Origin: Gammaproteobacteria bacterium
GTDB lineage: Bacteria > Pseudomonadota > Gammaproteobacteria > JAJFKO01
Length of the DNA stretch: 64,000 nucleotides
Direction: 5' to 3'
NCBI GenBank assembly: GCA_021773175.1
Contig: JAJFKO010000038.1
Location: 1-64,000 of the forward strand
Part shown: one piece after another, positions 16,893-25,816 of the stretch
How the letters are laid out: each line of letters starts with the position of its first letter
How positions within the stretch are numbered: position 1 is the stretch's first letter
The notes under the pieces: generated by a model
The model's database searches: none
What the model saw: the letters and a program-made list of their open reading frames with translations, nothing else
Told to the model about the DNA's origin: nothing
Program-made: the position numbers and the translations under genes

Positions 16893-19571
16893 GTGACCGA
16901 TCAAAGCAAAAATAGTTTCAATACATTACGAGAATTAGATGTTAAAGGAAAAACTTACCATTATTTCAGTTTACCTGATGCCGAAAAGGCCGGGTTAAAA
17001 AATATTTCTCGTCTTCCATGTTCATTAAAAGTGTTATTAGAAAATTTATTACGTCATGAAGACGGTGATTCTGTAACTAAAGATGATGTCGCTGCGATTG
17101 CTGGATGGCTAAAAACCAAAAGTTCAAAACATGAAATTGCTTATCGTCCAGCTCGTGTTTTAATGCAAGATTTTACCGGTGTGCCTGCGGTTGTGGATTT
17201 AGCTGCTATGCGTGATGCCATGAAAGAGCTTGGTGGTGATCCTGAAAAAATCAATCCAATTACGCCTGTTGATTTAGTCATTGACCACTCCGTGCAAGTT
17301 GATAGTTTTGCTGGTAACGTATCTTTTAAACGCAATACTGAAATTGAATTTCATCGTAATAGAGAACGTTATGAATTTTTACGTTGGGGACAACAGGCAT
17401 TTGAAGGTTTTCGTGTTGTGCCACCAGGAACCGGTATTTGTCATCAGGTCAATTTAGAGTTTTTAGCTAAAGCTGTTTGGCAAAAACAAGTTGATGGCAA
17501 AACCTTTGCTTATCCTGATACCTTAGTTGGCACCGATAGCCATACTACTATGATTAATGGTCTTGGCGTTCTTGGTTGGGGTGTTGGTGGTATTGAAGCC
17601 GAAGCGGCGATGCTTGGCCAACCTGTTTCGATGTTAATTCCTGAAGTGATTGGTTTCAAACTAGAAGGTAAATTACCTGAAGGGATCACCGCAACCGATT
17701 TAGTGTTAACGGTTACACAAATGTTACGTGCAAAAGGTGTGGTGGGTAAATTCGTTGAGTATTGTGGTCCTGGTTTAGCAGAATTACAATTAGCGGATCG
17801 CGCAACCTTAGCAAACATGGCGCCAGAATATGGTGCAACCTGTGGTTTCTTCCCTATTGATGATATTACATTAAACTATTTACACCTAACGGGTCGTGAT
17901 GAAGAAACGATCGCTTTAGTTGAAGCTTATGCTAAAGCACAAGGTATGTTCCGCGAAGCTAATGCAGCAGATCCAGAGTTTACCGATATGTTAACCTTAG
18001 ACCTCAGCACTGTCGTGCCAAGTCTTGCTGGACCAAAACGTCCACAAGATCGTGTAGTATTAGGTGACCTGAAAGGATCTTTCGATAACTTACTAGAAGA
18101 GAATGGCAAACTTGCTGAAAAAGATAAAGCATTCAAAGCCAAGGATGCTGATTTTGAATTGCACCATGGTGATGTTGTCATTGCGGCAATTACTAGTTGT
18201 ACCAACACATCGAATCCAGCAGTGTTAATGGCAGCTGGTTTAGTTGCAAAGAAAGCGATTGAAAAAGGACTACAAAGCAAGCCTTGGGTGAAAACATCAT
18301 TAGCTCCAGGCTCAAAAGTTGTAACTGAGTATCTGGAAAAAGCGAACTTACAAACACATTTAAATGATTTAGGATTTAACCTTGTTGGTTATGGTTGTAC
18401 AACCTGTATTGGTAACTCTGGGCCATTACCAGAGCCTGTTGCCAATACTGTTGCTGATAATGACATGGTAATGTCTGCTGTATTATCTGGTAACCGTAAC
18501 TTTGAAGGGCGCATTCATCCCCAGGTGAAAGCCAATTGGTTAGCGTCACCTCCTTTAGTTGTTGCTTATGCGCTTGCTGGTACTGCACGTATCGACTTAA
18601 GCAAAGATGCGTTAGCTGAAGATAGCAATGGCAATCCTGTTTACCTAAAAGATATCTGGCCAAGCAATGCTGAAGTTGCAGCAGAGGTTGCTAAAGTCGA
18701 TGGCGAAATGTTCCGTGAACAATATGCTGATGTATTTAGTGGTGACGATATGTGGAAAGCAATTGATGTTACCGAAAGTAACACTTATGCATGGCATGCT
18801 GATTCTACTTATGTTAAACAAGCGCCATTTTTTGTGGGATTAAGCAAAGATGTTTCCGCTACAAAAGATGTTAATAATGCGAGTTTACTAGCTTTATTTG
18901 GTGATAGTATTACTACTGATCATATCTCACCTGCAGGTGCCATTAAGCCTGATAGTCCAGCAGGCAAGTATTTACAAGAACATGGTGTTGTGCCAAAAGA
19001 TTTTAATTCATTTGGTTCTCGTCGTGGTAATCATGAAGTGATGATGCGTGGTACCTTTGGTAACATTCGTATTCGTAATGAAATAACGCCTGAGATAGAA
19101 GGTGGTTTCACCAAATATTTACCAAGCGGTGAAGTGATGTCGATTTATGATGCTGCCATGAAATACCAACAAGATGGTACTCAGCTGGTTGTCGTTGCGG
19201 GTAAAGAATATGGCACAGGCTCTTCACGTGATTGGGCGGCAAAAGGTACTTTACTACAAGGTGTTAGTGCTGTTATTGCTGAAAGTTTTGAACGTATTCA
19301 CCGTTCTAACTTAATCGGTATGGGAGTAATGCCATTAGAATTTATCAATGGTCAAAATCGTAAATCACTAAACATTACGGCTGAAACTAAGTTTGATATC
19401 GAAGGCATTGCTGGCGATATTAAAGCGGGTATGAAAGTTAAAGCAACCTTACATCACGGAGATGGTAAATCAGAGCAAATTGAATTGTTAACTCGAGTTG
19501 ATACCGCTAATGAAGTTGAGTACTACCGCAACGGTGGTATCTTGCAGTATGTTTTAAGGAACATGCTATAA
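16893..19571 (+). CDS. acnA: Aconitate hydratase A
   Basis: TCA-cycle enzyme interconverting citrate and isocitrate through a [4Fe-4S] cluster. The 892 residues match AcnA/IRP-type aconitases. Cluster ligands are the Cys in ITSCTNTSNP (about residue 435) and the two in GCTTCIGNSGP (about 500-503). Substrate-binding signatures GTDSHTTMINGLG (about 212) and the swivel domain GKEYGTGSSRDWAAKG (about 770) are present. The start is GTG at 16893, with AAGGAGAAGG just upstream. The Cys, Ser and Arg residues of the active site look intact. A hairpin follows the stop codon before the NADH dehydrogenase gene, which may reduce read-through. Confidence 0.96.
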   Translation: MTDQSKNSFNTLRELDVKGKTYHYFSLPDAEKAGLKNISRLPCSLKVLLENLLRHEDGDSVTKDDVAAIAGWLKTKSSKHEIAYRPARVLMQDFTGVPAVVDLAAMRDAMKELGGDPEKINPITPVDLVIDHSVQVDSFAGNVSFKRNTEIEFHRNRERYEFLRWGQQAFEGFRVVPPGTGICHQVNLEFLAKAVWQKQVDGKTFAYPDTLVGTDSHTTMINGLGVLGWGVGGIEAEAAMLGQPVSMLIPEVIGFKLEGKLPEGITATDLVLTVTQMLRAKGVVGKFVEYCGPGLAELQLADRATLANMAPEYGATCGFFPIDDITLNYLHLTGRDEETIALVEAYAKAQGMFREANAADPEFTDMLTLDLSTVVPSLAGPKRPQDRVVLGDLKGSFDNLLEENGKLAEKDKAFKAKDADFELHHGDVVIAAITSCTNTSNPAVLMAAGLVAKKAIEKGLQSKPWVKTSLAPGSKVVTEYLEKANLQTHLNDLGFNLVGYGCTTCIGNSGPLPEPVANTVADNDMVMSAVLSGNRNFEGRIHPQVKANWLASPPLVVAYALAGTARIDLSKDALAEDSNGNPVYLKDIWPSNAEVAAEVAKVDGEMFREQYADVFSGDDMWKAIDVTESNTYAWHADSTYVKQAPFFVGLSKDVSATKDVNNASLLALFGDSITTDHISPAGAIKPDSPAGKYLQEHGVVPKDFNSFGSRRGNHEVMMRGTFGNIRIRNEITPEIEGGFTKYLPSGEVMSIYDAAMKYQQDGTQLVVVAGKEYGTGSSRDWAAKGTLLQGVSAVIAESFERIHRSNLIGMGVMPLEFINGQNRKSLNITAETKFDIEGIAGDIKAGMKVKATLHHGDGKSEQIELLTRVDTANEVEYYRNGGILQYVLRNML

Positions 19572-19593
19572 TTTCTACATGCTCATGTTTTTT

Positions 19594-19625
19594 AGACGCT
19601 ATGTGGTTCCAGGCATGTAGCGTCT
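19594..19625 (+). other. Intergenic hairpin between acnA and ndh
   Basis: AGACGCTA (19594-19601) pairs with TAGCGTCT (19618-19625) around a 16-base loop. There is no U tract, so it may be a processing or partial-termination site between acnA and the gene that starts 20 bases later. Confidence 0.4.
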
Positions 19626-19645
19626 AGCCTTAAAGGCAGTATGTT

Positions 19646-20983
19646 ATGAAAAACAAAAACAATAAAAAGCTACCTAAAAAAACGCGTATTGTCATTGTTG
19701 GTGGTGGTGCTGGTGGTTTAGAACTCGCAACCCGTCTTGGTAATAAACTTGGTAAAAAACAACTTGCGACCATTATCCTAATTGATGCTACGTCAACGCA
19801 TATTTGGAAACCTCTATTGCATGAAGTTGCCAGTGGGGTTATGAATGTTCATGACAATGAAGTCAATTATTTTGCTCATGCGCATGAGCATCATTTTATT
19901 TTTAAATTGGGACGTTTAGAAAATATTGATCGCGAACAGAAAAGTGTTTCGTTAGCAGCAGAGTATGATGCTGCACAACAATTAATATTGCCGCAACGAC
20001 AGGTTCATTATGATAAATTAGTTATTGCTTTGGGTAGTAAGGCTAATGACTTCAATATACCCGGCGTAAAAGAAAACGCTTTGTTTTTAGATACGACTGA
20101 GCAAGCTGAGAATTTCCACCATCATTTTTTAACAACGATGTATCAAGCTCAATACCAAGATAAAGTCGTCGCATTAGGGCATTTAACGATTGCCATCATT
20201 GGTGCTGGAGCTACAGGCGTTGAGTTAGCTGCAGAATTAGTTCATTCCGTTAATGTCCTAACAGAATATGGTTTTGATCATTGCAGACTTAAAGACCACG
20301 TGAAAATCGTATTAATCGAAGCTGCAGAAAACATTTTGCCGGCCTTACCGACACGTTTAAGTGACCCGATTTTAAAACAATTAACAGATCTAGATATACA
20401 AGTGCATACCAAGGAAATGGTAACGGCTGTAACAAAAGATGGTTTAGAAACAAAAGCAGGTTTAAGAATTCCTGCTAAAACTGTTTTATGGGCAGCAGGA
20501 ATCAAAGCCCCTGACTTTTTAAAAGAGATTGCAGGCTTAGAAAGTAATCGTGCACAACAGTTGGTTGTTACAAGTTATTTACAAACAACGCGTGATAAAA
20601 ACATCTTTGCAATAGGCGATTGTGCGGCATGTCCGGCAGCTAAAGGTAGTGACGAACTGGTGCCGCCGCGCGCGCAAACAGCACATCAACAAGCAGATGT
20701 TTTAGCTAAGACCTTTATAAATCAACTGCGAGGCAAAGCCATGTGCGACTTTACCTATAAAGATCATGGTGTCTTAGTGTCATTAAGTCAGTATGGTTCT
20801 TTCGGTAAAATTATGGGTGGCTGGGCGGGTAGTCATATTATCGCTGGCAAGCTCGCACAGCTAGCGTATCGTTCTTTGTATTTCATGCACAATGTTGCTT
20901 TGCATGGTTATTGGCGCGTGAGCCTACAAACCTTTGCGAATTGGCTAACGAAGCCTTTGAGGCCTCGTCTTAAGTTACATTAA
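19646..20983 (+). CDS. ndh: Type II NADH:quinone oxidoreductase (NDH-2)
   Basis: Single-subunit, non-proton-pumping NADH dehydrogenase at the inner face of the membrane, passing electrons from NADH via FAD to quinone. The 445 residues have the FAD motif IVGGGAGGLELATRLG near residue 18 and the NADH motif IIGAGATGVELAAELVH near 182. A third signature, IFAIGDCAACP, sits near 327, and the C-terminal amphipathic region (KLAQLAYRSLYFMHN) is typical of NDH-2 membrane attachment. The quinone-site segment AQTAHQQADVLAKT is present. The ATG lacks a strong ribosome binding site. It follows acnA at 74 bases with a hairpin between them. Confidence 0.92.
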   Translation: MKNKNNKKLPKKTRIVIVGGGAGGLELATRLGNKLGKKQLATIILIDATSTHIWKPLLHEVASGVMNVHDNEVNYFAHAHEHHFIFKLGRLENIDREQKSVSLAAEYDAAQQLILPQRQVHYDKLVIALGSKANDFNIPGVKENALFLDTTEQAENFHHHFLTTMYQAQYQDKVVALGHLTIAIIGAGATGVELAAELVHSVNVLTEYGFDHCRLKDHVKIVLIEAAENILPALPTRLSDPILKQLTDLDIQVHTKEMVTAVTKDGLETKAGLRIPAKTVLWAAGIKAPDFLKEIAGLESNRAQQLVVTSYLQTTRDKNIFAIGDCAACPAAKGSDELVPPRAQTAHQQADVLAKTFINQLRGKAMCDFTYKDHGVLVSLSQYGSFGKIMGGWAGSHIIAGKLAQLAYRSLYFMHNVALHGYWRVSLQTFANWLTKPLRPRLKLH

Positions 20984-20999
20984 AAATTATAGTTTAAAC

Positions 21000-21398
21000 T
21001 TACTTTAAGTAACTACTCGCAGCAGGACAGCCCTTAACAAACTCTGTTGTGACAGTTGTTCCTACCGCTGTTTTGGCCATATCAATTTCAAATGTGCTTA
21101 GGCCTTTTAGAATAGCCGCTAGGTTTGTGCAATTATCTCGAGCTAATGTTTCAACGTCTGCACTAGGACATGCAGCAAGAGCAGTCCAAGAACTTGCAGC
21201 TTCAGTAAAAAGATCCTGAAAAACGGATTCTTTGTTGCCAGGACCTTGTTTAATTAGATTATCCAAATTACTAATAGCTGTCGTACAAGCAACTGTGGCT
21301 GTGCTTGTACTTGTTGCTGCTTGTGCAGAAGTCATAATGGATAAACTACTCAGTAAGCTAATACAAACCAGAGCAGGGATGATTTTTTTCTTAATCAT
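21000..21398 (-). CDS. Small secreted cysteine-containing protein, unknown function
   Basis: The best start is the ATG at 21398 (MIKKKIIPALVC), preceded by AAAGGA; upstream in-frame codons add a segment that looks non-native. This gives about 132 residues with a signal peptide ending near AQA-AT. The mature protein of about 107 residues is helical, with four cysteines (VACTTA; AACPSAD; DNCTNL; KGCPAA) that could form two disulfides in the periplasm. No family was recognised. It is convergent with ndh, whose stop lies 17 bases away. Confidence 0.65.
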   Translation of the reverse strand: MIKKKIIPALVCISLLSSLSIMTSAQAATSTSTATVACTTAISNLDNLIKQGPGNKESVFQDLFTEAASSWTALAACPSADVETLARDNCTNLAAILKGLSTFEIDMAKTAVGTTVTTEFVKGCPAASSYLK

Positions 21399-21516
21399 AA
21401 TAACAATCCTTTGTAAGTATGTTTTTATGAAAGTATAGTTTAAAACAGCCACATAGCATCGTAATAAAAGATAAGTAATCAAACTATCGTGTTTATTAAG
21501 TTCATAATCTAATAAA

Positions 21517-22377
21517 TTAGGTTCCTTGAGGTGTTGTTTCAGATAGCTCTACATATTGAGTGCCAAAAATATGTCGATATAAAACCCCATAAACTAATAA
21601 AGTAAATGGAAGTGACCATATCAGACCAATAAAAATAGGAAGAATAGAAATGCTAACTATAATTCCAAGCAGAATTACTAAGAAAAATAGTTTAAACCAA
21701 TGATGTGTCACCACGCGACGTGATGTCTCTAATGCTTGCCAAAAAGAGAGTTTCTTCTCAATCAGTAATGGGATTGAAAAGATATATGCGACTGATAAGT
21801 ATAAAACAGGTAAAACACCAAAAAAGGTACCAATGCGCATACTCGCAGCCATAGATGCGCCGATGAGGTAAGCAATGCCACCAAAGATAAGAGCTACGAC
21901 AAACATACTTAACATCACAATAATAGTTTGTATAAAGTACAATATAAATAATCGAATAATATTCGGATAGTATTTGAAAATTTCTGTATAGCTAAAGGAC
22001 TTATTGCTTACGCGTTTAATTGCTAGCATCCACAGTCCTGCAATTAATGGCATGATAAGGAAATATTGAACTAACACCGCAAGCTGTTTCAAAATACTAT
22101 GCATATACATATCTGGTTCGGGAAAGTGCAATCCAACATTGATAGAGTGTATGGATGGGAAAATAAACTCATAAATTCCAACAAGAATCGCATTGATAAT
22201 TAAAAAAATGATTGCGGCAGCCCAAGCAGAACCTTTAAAGCCTTTCACTTTATGCCATGCTGTACTAAAGACTTTGCCGATAAGAAAGTTATAGTTGCCA
22301 TGCAAAGCTTCATCTAAATTACCATTGTTAATCACGGTATCTGAGTCATGCTGTGAGACATCAATATTGTTATTCAT
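21517..22377 (-). CDS. Multi-pass inner-membrane protein of unknown function
   Basis: 286 residues with a hydrophilic N-terminal 45 residues and about six membrane segments (AAIIFLIINAILVGIYEFI; YFLIMPLIAGLWMLAI; FILYFIQTIIVMLSMFVVAL; PVLYLSVAYIFSIPLLI; LFFLVILLGIIVSISIL; FIGLIWSLPFTLLVYGVLY). The loop motif LSFWQALETSRRVVTHHW resembles integral membrane proteins of the DUF975 / glycerophosphodiester-phosphodiesterase membrane-domain type. That is only a resemblance. AAGGATA precedes the ATG. A short copy of the palindromic repeat family (22395-22454) sits 18 bases upstream of the start and may influence its expression. Confidence 0.7.
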   Translation of the reverse strand: MNNNIDVSQHDSDTVINNGNLDEALHGNYNFLIGKVFSTAWHKVKGFKGSAWAAAIIFLIINAILVGIYEFIFPSIHSINVGLHFPEPDMYMHSILKQLAVLVQYFLIMPLIAGLWMLAIKRVSNKSFSYTEIFKYYPNIIRLFILYFIQTIIVMLSMFVVALIFGGIAYLIGASMAASMRIGTFFGVLPVLYLSVAYIFSIPLLIEKKLSFWQALETSRRVVTHHWFKLFFLVILLGIIVSISILPIFIGLIWSLPFTLLVYGVLYRHIFGTQYVELSETTPQGT

Positions 22378-22394
22378 AGTGGACTATCCTTGTT

Positions 22395-22454
22395 CAGGAC
22401 TTACGCTAAACCCCAATCTCTTTGTTATTATGTTGGTATTTACCGTAAGTTCTG
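22395..22454. repeat. Short 60-bp copy of the palindromic repeat family (R3)
   Basis: The left arm CAGGACTTACGCTAAAC (22395-22411) and right arm TTTACCGTAAGTTCTG (22439-22454) are imperfect inverted repeats identical or nearly identical to the ends at 2005 and 47129. The internal CCAATCTCTTTGTT matches the reverse complement of bases near 47099-47112. The central stem of the full copies is missing, so this looks like an internal deletion derivative. Confidence 0.75.
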
Positions 22455-22468
22455 CTGTTATTATTTAT

Positions 22469-23377
22469 TTACATATCGTGGGTTGCAAAATAGGCTTTAG
22501 CTAGTTTTGAAACCGGCGGACGTTGTAAATGATTACAAATAAATTTTCCTGCTACCATGAGTTTAGCAAAATCAACGCCAGTATCAATACCTAAGCCATT
22601 AAGCATATATAAAACCTCTTCTGTAGCCACATTGCCTGCGGCGCCTTTAGCATAGGGACAACCACCTAAGCCGGTAACAGAGCTATCTACAATGCTTACG
22701 CCTAATTGTAGAGCGGCATAGATGTTTGTAAGGGCTTGACCATAGGTATCATGGAAATGCACTGCAATCGCTTCAATAGGCACATGTTGATTGACAGCTT
22801 GTATGAGTCGTGTGGCTTGATTCGGTGTGCCAACGCCAACAGTATCACCTAGGGATATTTCATAGCAACCAAGCTCATAGAGTGTTTTGGCAAGTTTAGC
22901 AACGATAGGTAACTCAATATCGCCTTCATAAGGACAACCCATCACGCAAGAGATATAACCACGAATGTTAATATTATGTTGTTTTGCAGTGTTGATAACA
23001 TCTGTAAAGCGTTCAATACTTTCAGCAATACTGCAGTTAATATTGTGTTTTGAAAAACTTTCAGAGGCAGAAGCAAACACGGCAATATCCTGCGCATTAA
23101 CTTTTAAGGCATTATTCAAACCGGTCATATTGGGAACTAACACTGGATATTTGATACCAGGCTGTCGATCTAATTGTTGCATGACTTGGCTATTGTCAGC
23201 TAGCTGCGGAATCTTTGGCGTATAAACAAAGCTTGTGGCTTCTATGGTTTTAAGACCACTAGCGGCTAGTTTTTTCATAAACTCAAGTTTAATTGCAGTA
23301 GGGATATTTTCTGGTTCATTTTGCAAACCATCTCGAGCTGCGACTTCAACAATTTTAACGGTTGTCGGTAATGACAT
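22469..23377 (-). CDS. hmgL: Hydroxymethylglutaryl-CoA lyase
   Basis: Cleaves HMG-CoA into acetoacetate and acetyl-CoA, the last step of leucine breakdown. The 302 residues are a DRE-TIM-type barrel: VEVAARDGLQNE near residue 10 carries the metal-binding RD, HFHDTYGQALTN near 205 the metal-binding histidines, and the family signature GLGGCPYAKGAAGNVATE near 235 the catalytic Cys. The length is standard. AAGGAAA precedes the ATG. Together with leucine dehydrogenase and the 2-oxoacid dehydrogenase this hints at leucine catabolism, although isovaleryl-CoA dehydrogenase and methylcrotonyl-CoA carboxylase genes are not in this window. Confidence 0.93.
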   Translation of the reverse strand: MSLPTTVKIVEVAARDGLQNEPENIPTAIKLEFMKKLAASGLKTIEATSFVYTPKIPQLADNSQVMQQLDRQPGIKYPVLVPNMTGLNNALKVNAQDIAVFASASESFSKHNINCSIAESIERFTDVINTAKQHNINIRGYISCVMGCPYEGDIELPIVAKLAKTLYELGCYEISLGDTVGVGTPNQATRLIQAVNQHVPIEAIAVHFHDTYGQALTNIYAALQLGVSIVDSSVTGLGGCPYAKGAAGNVATEEVLYMLNGLGIDTGVDFAKLMVAGKFICNHLQRPPVSKLAKAYFATHDM

Positions 23378-23393
23378 AATATTTCCTTTTATA

Positions 23394-23557
23394 TATACCT
23401 GTCACGATTCATTTTTAGGTTTCCTCACTTGTTATTTTCTACGAGGAATGCACTTTAAATCTTGTCAATAGTCTAGCTATTACCTGTGATTTAGAGCACC
23501 CTTCTCGTAAAAAATCCCGGCGCGATAAAATCCTAAAAATGAATCGCGACAGGTATA
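23394..23557. repeat. 164-bp palindromic element overlapping the end of ansA (R6)
   Basis: 26-base terminal inverted repeats with one mismatch. The left arm runs 23394-23419 (TATACCTGTCACGATTC, then ATTTTTAGG). The right arm runs 23532-23557 (CCTAAAAATGAATCGCGAC, then AGGTATA). An inner imperfect stem pairs about 23440-23462 with 23488-23515. It has no similarity to the R1-type elements. Its right end lies inside ansA and encodes that protein's last residues; its left end is 17 bases upstream of the hmgL start and may provide promoter-like TATA sequence. Confidence 0.8.
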
Positions 23558-24564
23558 CTACCAAGTTCTCCACATAGGTTTTCGATAAGCTTTTGTTTAA
23601 TTGTAGCCGTTTTTTCATATTTACTAAGCAAATAAAGTAACTTAGTGACTGTTGCTTCAATCGTCATATCTCCGGCGCTAATAATGCCGGTCTTTGCTAA
23701 AGTTTGCCCTGCAGTATAGCTATCCATACTGACATCATTATAAATGCATTGACTACAATTAACGGTGATGACGCCTTTTTCATTTACTGTTTGTAACAGT
23801 TCTAAAAACTCAGGATTTTGTGAGGCATTACCAACACCATAAGTTAGTAGAATTAAGGCTTGTAATGGTGCGCGGATAACATTTTTTAATATATCTAATG
23901 ACATACCAGGAAACAGGTGAACAATACTAACAAGATTGTTTTCAATATTTTGTATCGATAGTTCTTTATTTGTGACTGGCAGCATTAAGTCTTTTCTAAT
24001 CTCAATATTAATACCAATTTTTGCTAATGCTGGAAATTTTGGTGATGTAAACGCTTTAAAGCTTGAAGCATTGATCTTAGTACAACGATTACCACGATAA
24101 AGTCTACTAGAGAAAAAAATACAAACCTCAGGGATTGAGTAATTCGCGGCAAGTAATAATGAGTTAATCAGATTACCCTTAACATCATTGCGTATTTCGA
24201 CAAGAGGGATCTGTGAACCGGTTATAATCACGGGTTTTTGTAAATCTTGTAGCATAAAAGATAATGCCGATGCCGTATAAGCCATCGTATCCGTGCCATG
24301 TAAAATCACAAAACCATCATAATCATGATAGTGATGCTTAATATCATTAGCGATAGCATTCCAGTATTCAGGTTGCATATTTGCTGAATCAATTAATGGC
24401 GTGTATTCATGAATATCATAATGTGGCATTTCATGATGTTCAAACTCTGGCATTTTAGCCATGATTTTTTGTAATAGGCCTGATTCTGGCTGGTAACCAT
24501 GTTCAGTCTTTGCCATACCAATGGTTCCACCCGTATAAGCAATATAAACTTTTTTATTGTTCAT
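23533..24564 (-). CDS. ansA: Type I (cytoplasmic) L-asparaginase
   Basis: Hydrolyses asparagine to aspartate and ammonia. The 343 residues match AnsA of E. coli (338). The first catalytic Thr lies in YTGGTIGM near residue 10. The second Thr-Asp pair lies in LHGTDTMAYTASALSFML near residue 90, and the Lys region is VTGSQIP. There is no signal peptide, so the cytoplasmic type is favoured. The final residues (SIPVAIHF) are encoded by the inverted-repeat end of element R6, so the native C-terminus was probably replaced. The ATG lies 11 bases inside the 3' end of the recombinase gene, which suggests translational coupling. Confidence 0.9.
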   Translation of the reverse strand: MNNKKVYIAYTGGTIGMAKTEHGYQPESGLLQKIMAKMPEFEHHEMPHYDIHEYTPLIDSANMQPEYWNAIANDIKHHYHDYDGFVILHGTDTMAYTASALSFMLQDLQKPVIITGSQIPLVEIRNDVKGNLINSLLLAANYSIPEVCIFFSSRLYRGNRCTKINASSFKAFTSPKFPALAKIGINIEIRKDLMLPVTNKELSIQNIENNLVSIVHLFPGMSLDILKNVIRAPLQALILLTYGVGNASQNPEFLELLQTVNEKGVITVNCSQCIYNDVSMDSYTAGQTLAKTGIISAGDMTIEATVTKLLYLLSKYEKTATIKQKLIENLCGELGSIPVAIHF

Positions 24565-25816
24565 TCTCTATCTCATCATACTTCGGTTTTAATTGTTTAT
24601 GCTTTGCACTTTCATGACGTGCAACTCGATCTGTATCAATATATTGGTCGGTTGTTGCGGCATTTTCATGGCCCGCATCATCACGCACATGTTCTCGCGG
24701 TCGTTGTTCGATATCAGCAGAAATCGCTGTATGCCGTAGCCAATGTACAGTGGCTACAGATAAGTCCTGTGCCGCATCCTCTAAACCTTGTTGTGTTAAA
24801 TGGGTAACTGCACGATTAAAGCAACGTTGAACAAGGTTGCGTATTTGACGCGTACCTAGACCACCACGGCCTCGTTGTTTATTTAATAATGGCGTTTGTT
24901 CATTACGACTAGGTAAAGGTGTTAAACCTAAATAGGTTCGATAGCGTTTTAAAGTATTCAGCATGATATCCGGAACGGCAATATCACGAACTTTATTGCC
25001 TTTACCAACAGTGGTAAACCACCAACGACTATGTTTGTCTGGAGCAAAGTCACCCATGGCGGGAATTCTGCCTGGTGTTTCAGCTAGTTCTGATATACGT
25101 AAGCCCAACAAATAAAAGGCTGACATCATAAAATATATGCGCTCATCATCGGTATCTTCATTCGCCATGAGCTCTGCTGCAGAAATAACATGTTGCCATT
25201 GTAGGTGACTTAATTTACGCGTAACTTTTTGTTGTTGATGGCGTTGAATATAACGACTTTTTTGACGGATCAAAGCAACCGGATTAGTTTCGATAAAGTC
25301 TTCTTGTTGCAAGTAAGTAAAATAAGTACTTAAGCCTGAAATGACAGCTTGCATTGACTTATTACCTAAACGATAGTCGAGGACGTTTGGTGTTTGACCT
25401 TGATTACGTTGTAATTTACTAATTTTAACAACAAAAGGTCGCCAAGCAGGATTCGGTACACGTTCACCGAGTTTATCTTGAAAACGTGCAACGGTTTTAT
25501 CGGTGATCCAGTCTTTTGGTGGTTGGTTAACAAATTCTAAGTAATCGCGTAAATCATTCCGATTAATATCGGGTAGTGATTTTTTTGCAATAAGCCAAGA
25601 CCATTGCAGAAAACGTTCGACTTCACGACGGTAAGCGGTAAATGTATCGGCAGAGCCCATGTAACTTAATAAAAACTCACGAGATAAATGTAGTTCTTGC
25701 GCAGCTGTTTTGATATTTAAGGAATCAATATGAGAGACTACCCAGGATGCTTGTGCTTCTGCTAGGTTTTCTAAGGTATCAAATAATGGTTTAGGTATTA
25801 TTTTCTGTTGCGCCAT
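24554..25816 (-). CDS. Tyrosine recombinase / XerC-like integrase
   Basis: A 420-residue site-specific recombinase. An N-terminal SAM-like core-binding domain (TFTAYRREVERFLQWSW near residue 58) is followed by the catalytic domain with the expected residues: Arg in LLGLRISELAE (about 235), Lys in VGKGNKVRD (about 273), HxxR in VHWLRHTA (about 360), His in GHENAATTDQY (about 387) with the nucleophile Tyr at its end. At 420 residues it is longer than housekeeping XerC/XerD (about 300), and it has an extra 55-residue N-terminus. It is buried in an operon of overlapping genes rather than next to a tRNA or att site, so it does not look like an active phage integrase. Possible role: a lineage-specific Xer paralogue. 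Confidence 0.88.
   Translation of the reverse strand: MAQQKIIPKPLFDTLENLAEAQASWVVSHIDSLNIKTAAQELHLSREFLLSYMGSADTFTAYRREVERFLQWSWLIAKKSLPDINRNDLRDYLEFVNQPPKDWITDKTVARFQDKLGERVPNPAWRPFVVKISKLQRNQGQTPNVLDYRLGNKSMQAVISGLSTYFTYLQQEDFIETNPVALIRQKSRYIQRHQQQKVTRKLSHLQWQHVISAAELMANEDTDDERIYFMMSAFYLLGLRISELAETPGRIPAMGDFAPDKHSRWWFTTVGKGNKVRDIAVPDIMLNTLKRYRTYLGLTPLPSRNEQTPLLNKQRGRGGLGTRQIRNLVQRCFNRAVTHLTQQGLEDAAQDLSVATVHWLRHTAISADIEQRPREHVRDDAGHENAATTDQYIDTDRVARHESAKHKQLKPKYDEIENEQ

Noticed and set aside
17510-18280. Minus-strand frames of about 100 codons inside acnA
   Set aside because: Shadow frames of the aconitase gene without start signals.
18376-18663. 95-codon reading frame on the minus strand inside acnA
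   Set aside because: It lies fully antisense to a strongly conserved gene, has no ribosome binding site and a glutamine/tyrosine-rich composition typical of a shadow frame.
21399-21482. Longer N-terminus for the small secreted protein
   Set aside because: The extension would precede a clear signal peptide, and the ATG at 21398 has the only good ribosome binding site.
24554-25816. Integrated prophage or genomic island marked by the recombinase
   Set aside because: Neighbours are overlapping metabolic genes, with no phage genes, flanking direct repeats or tRNA.
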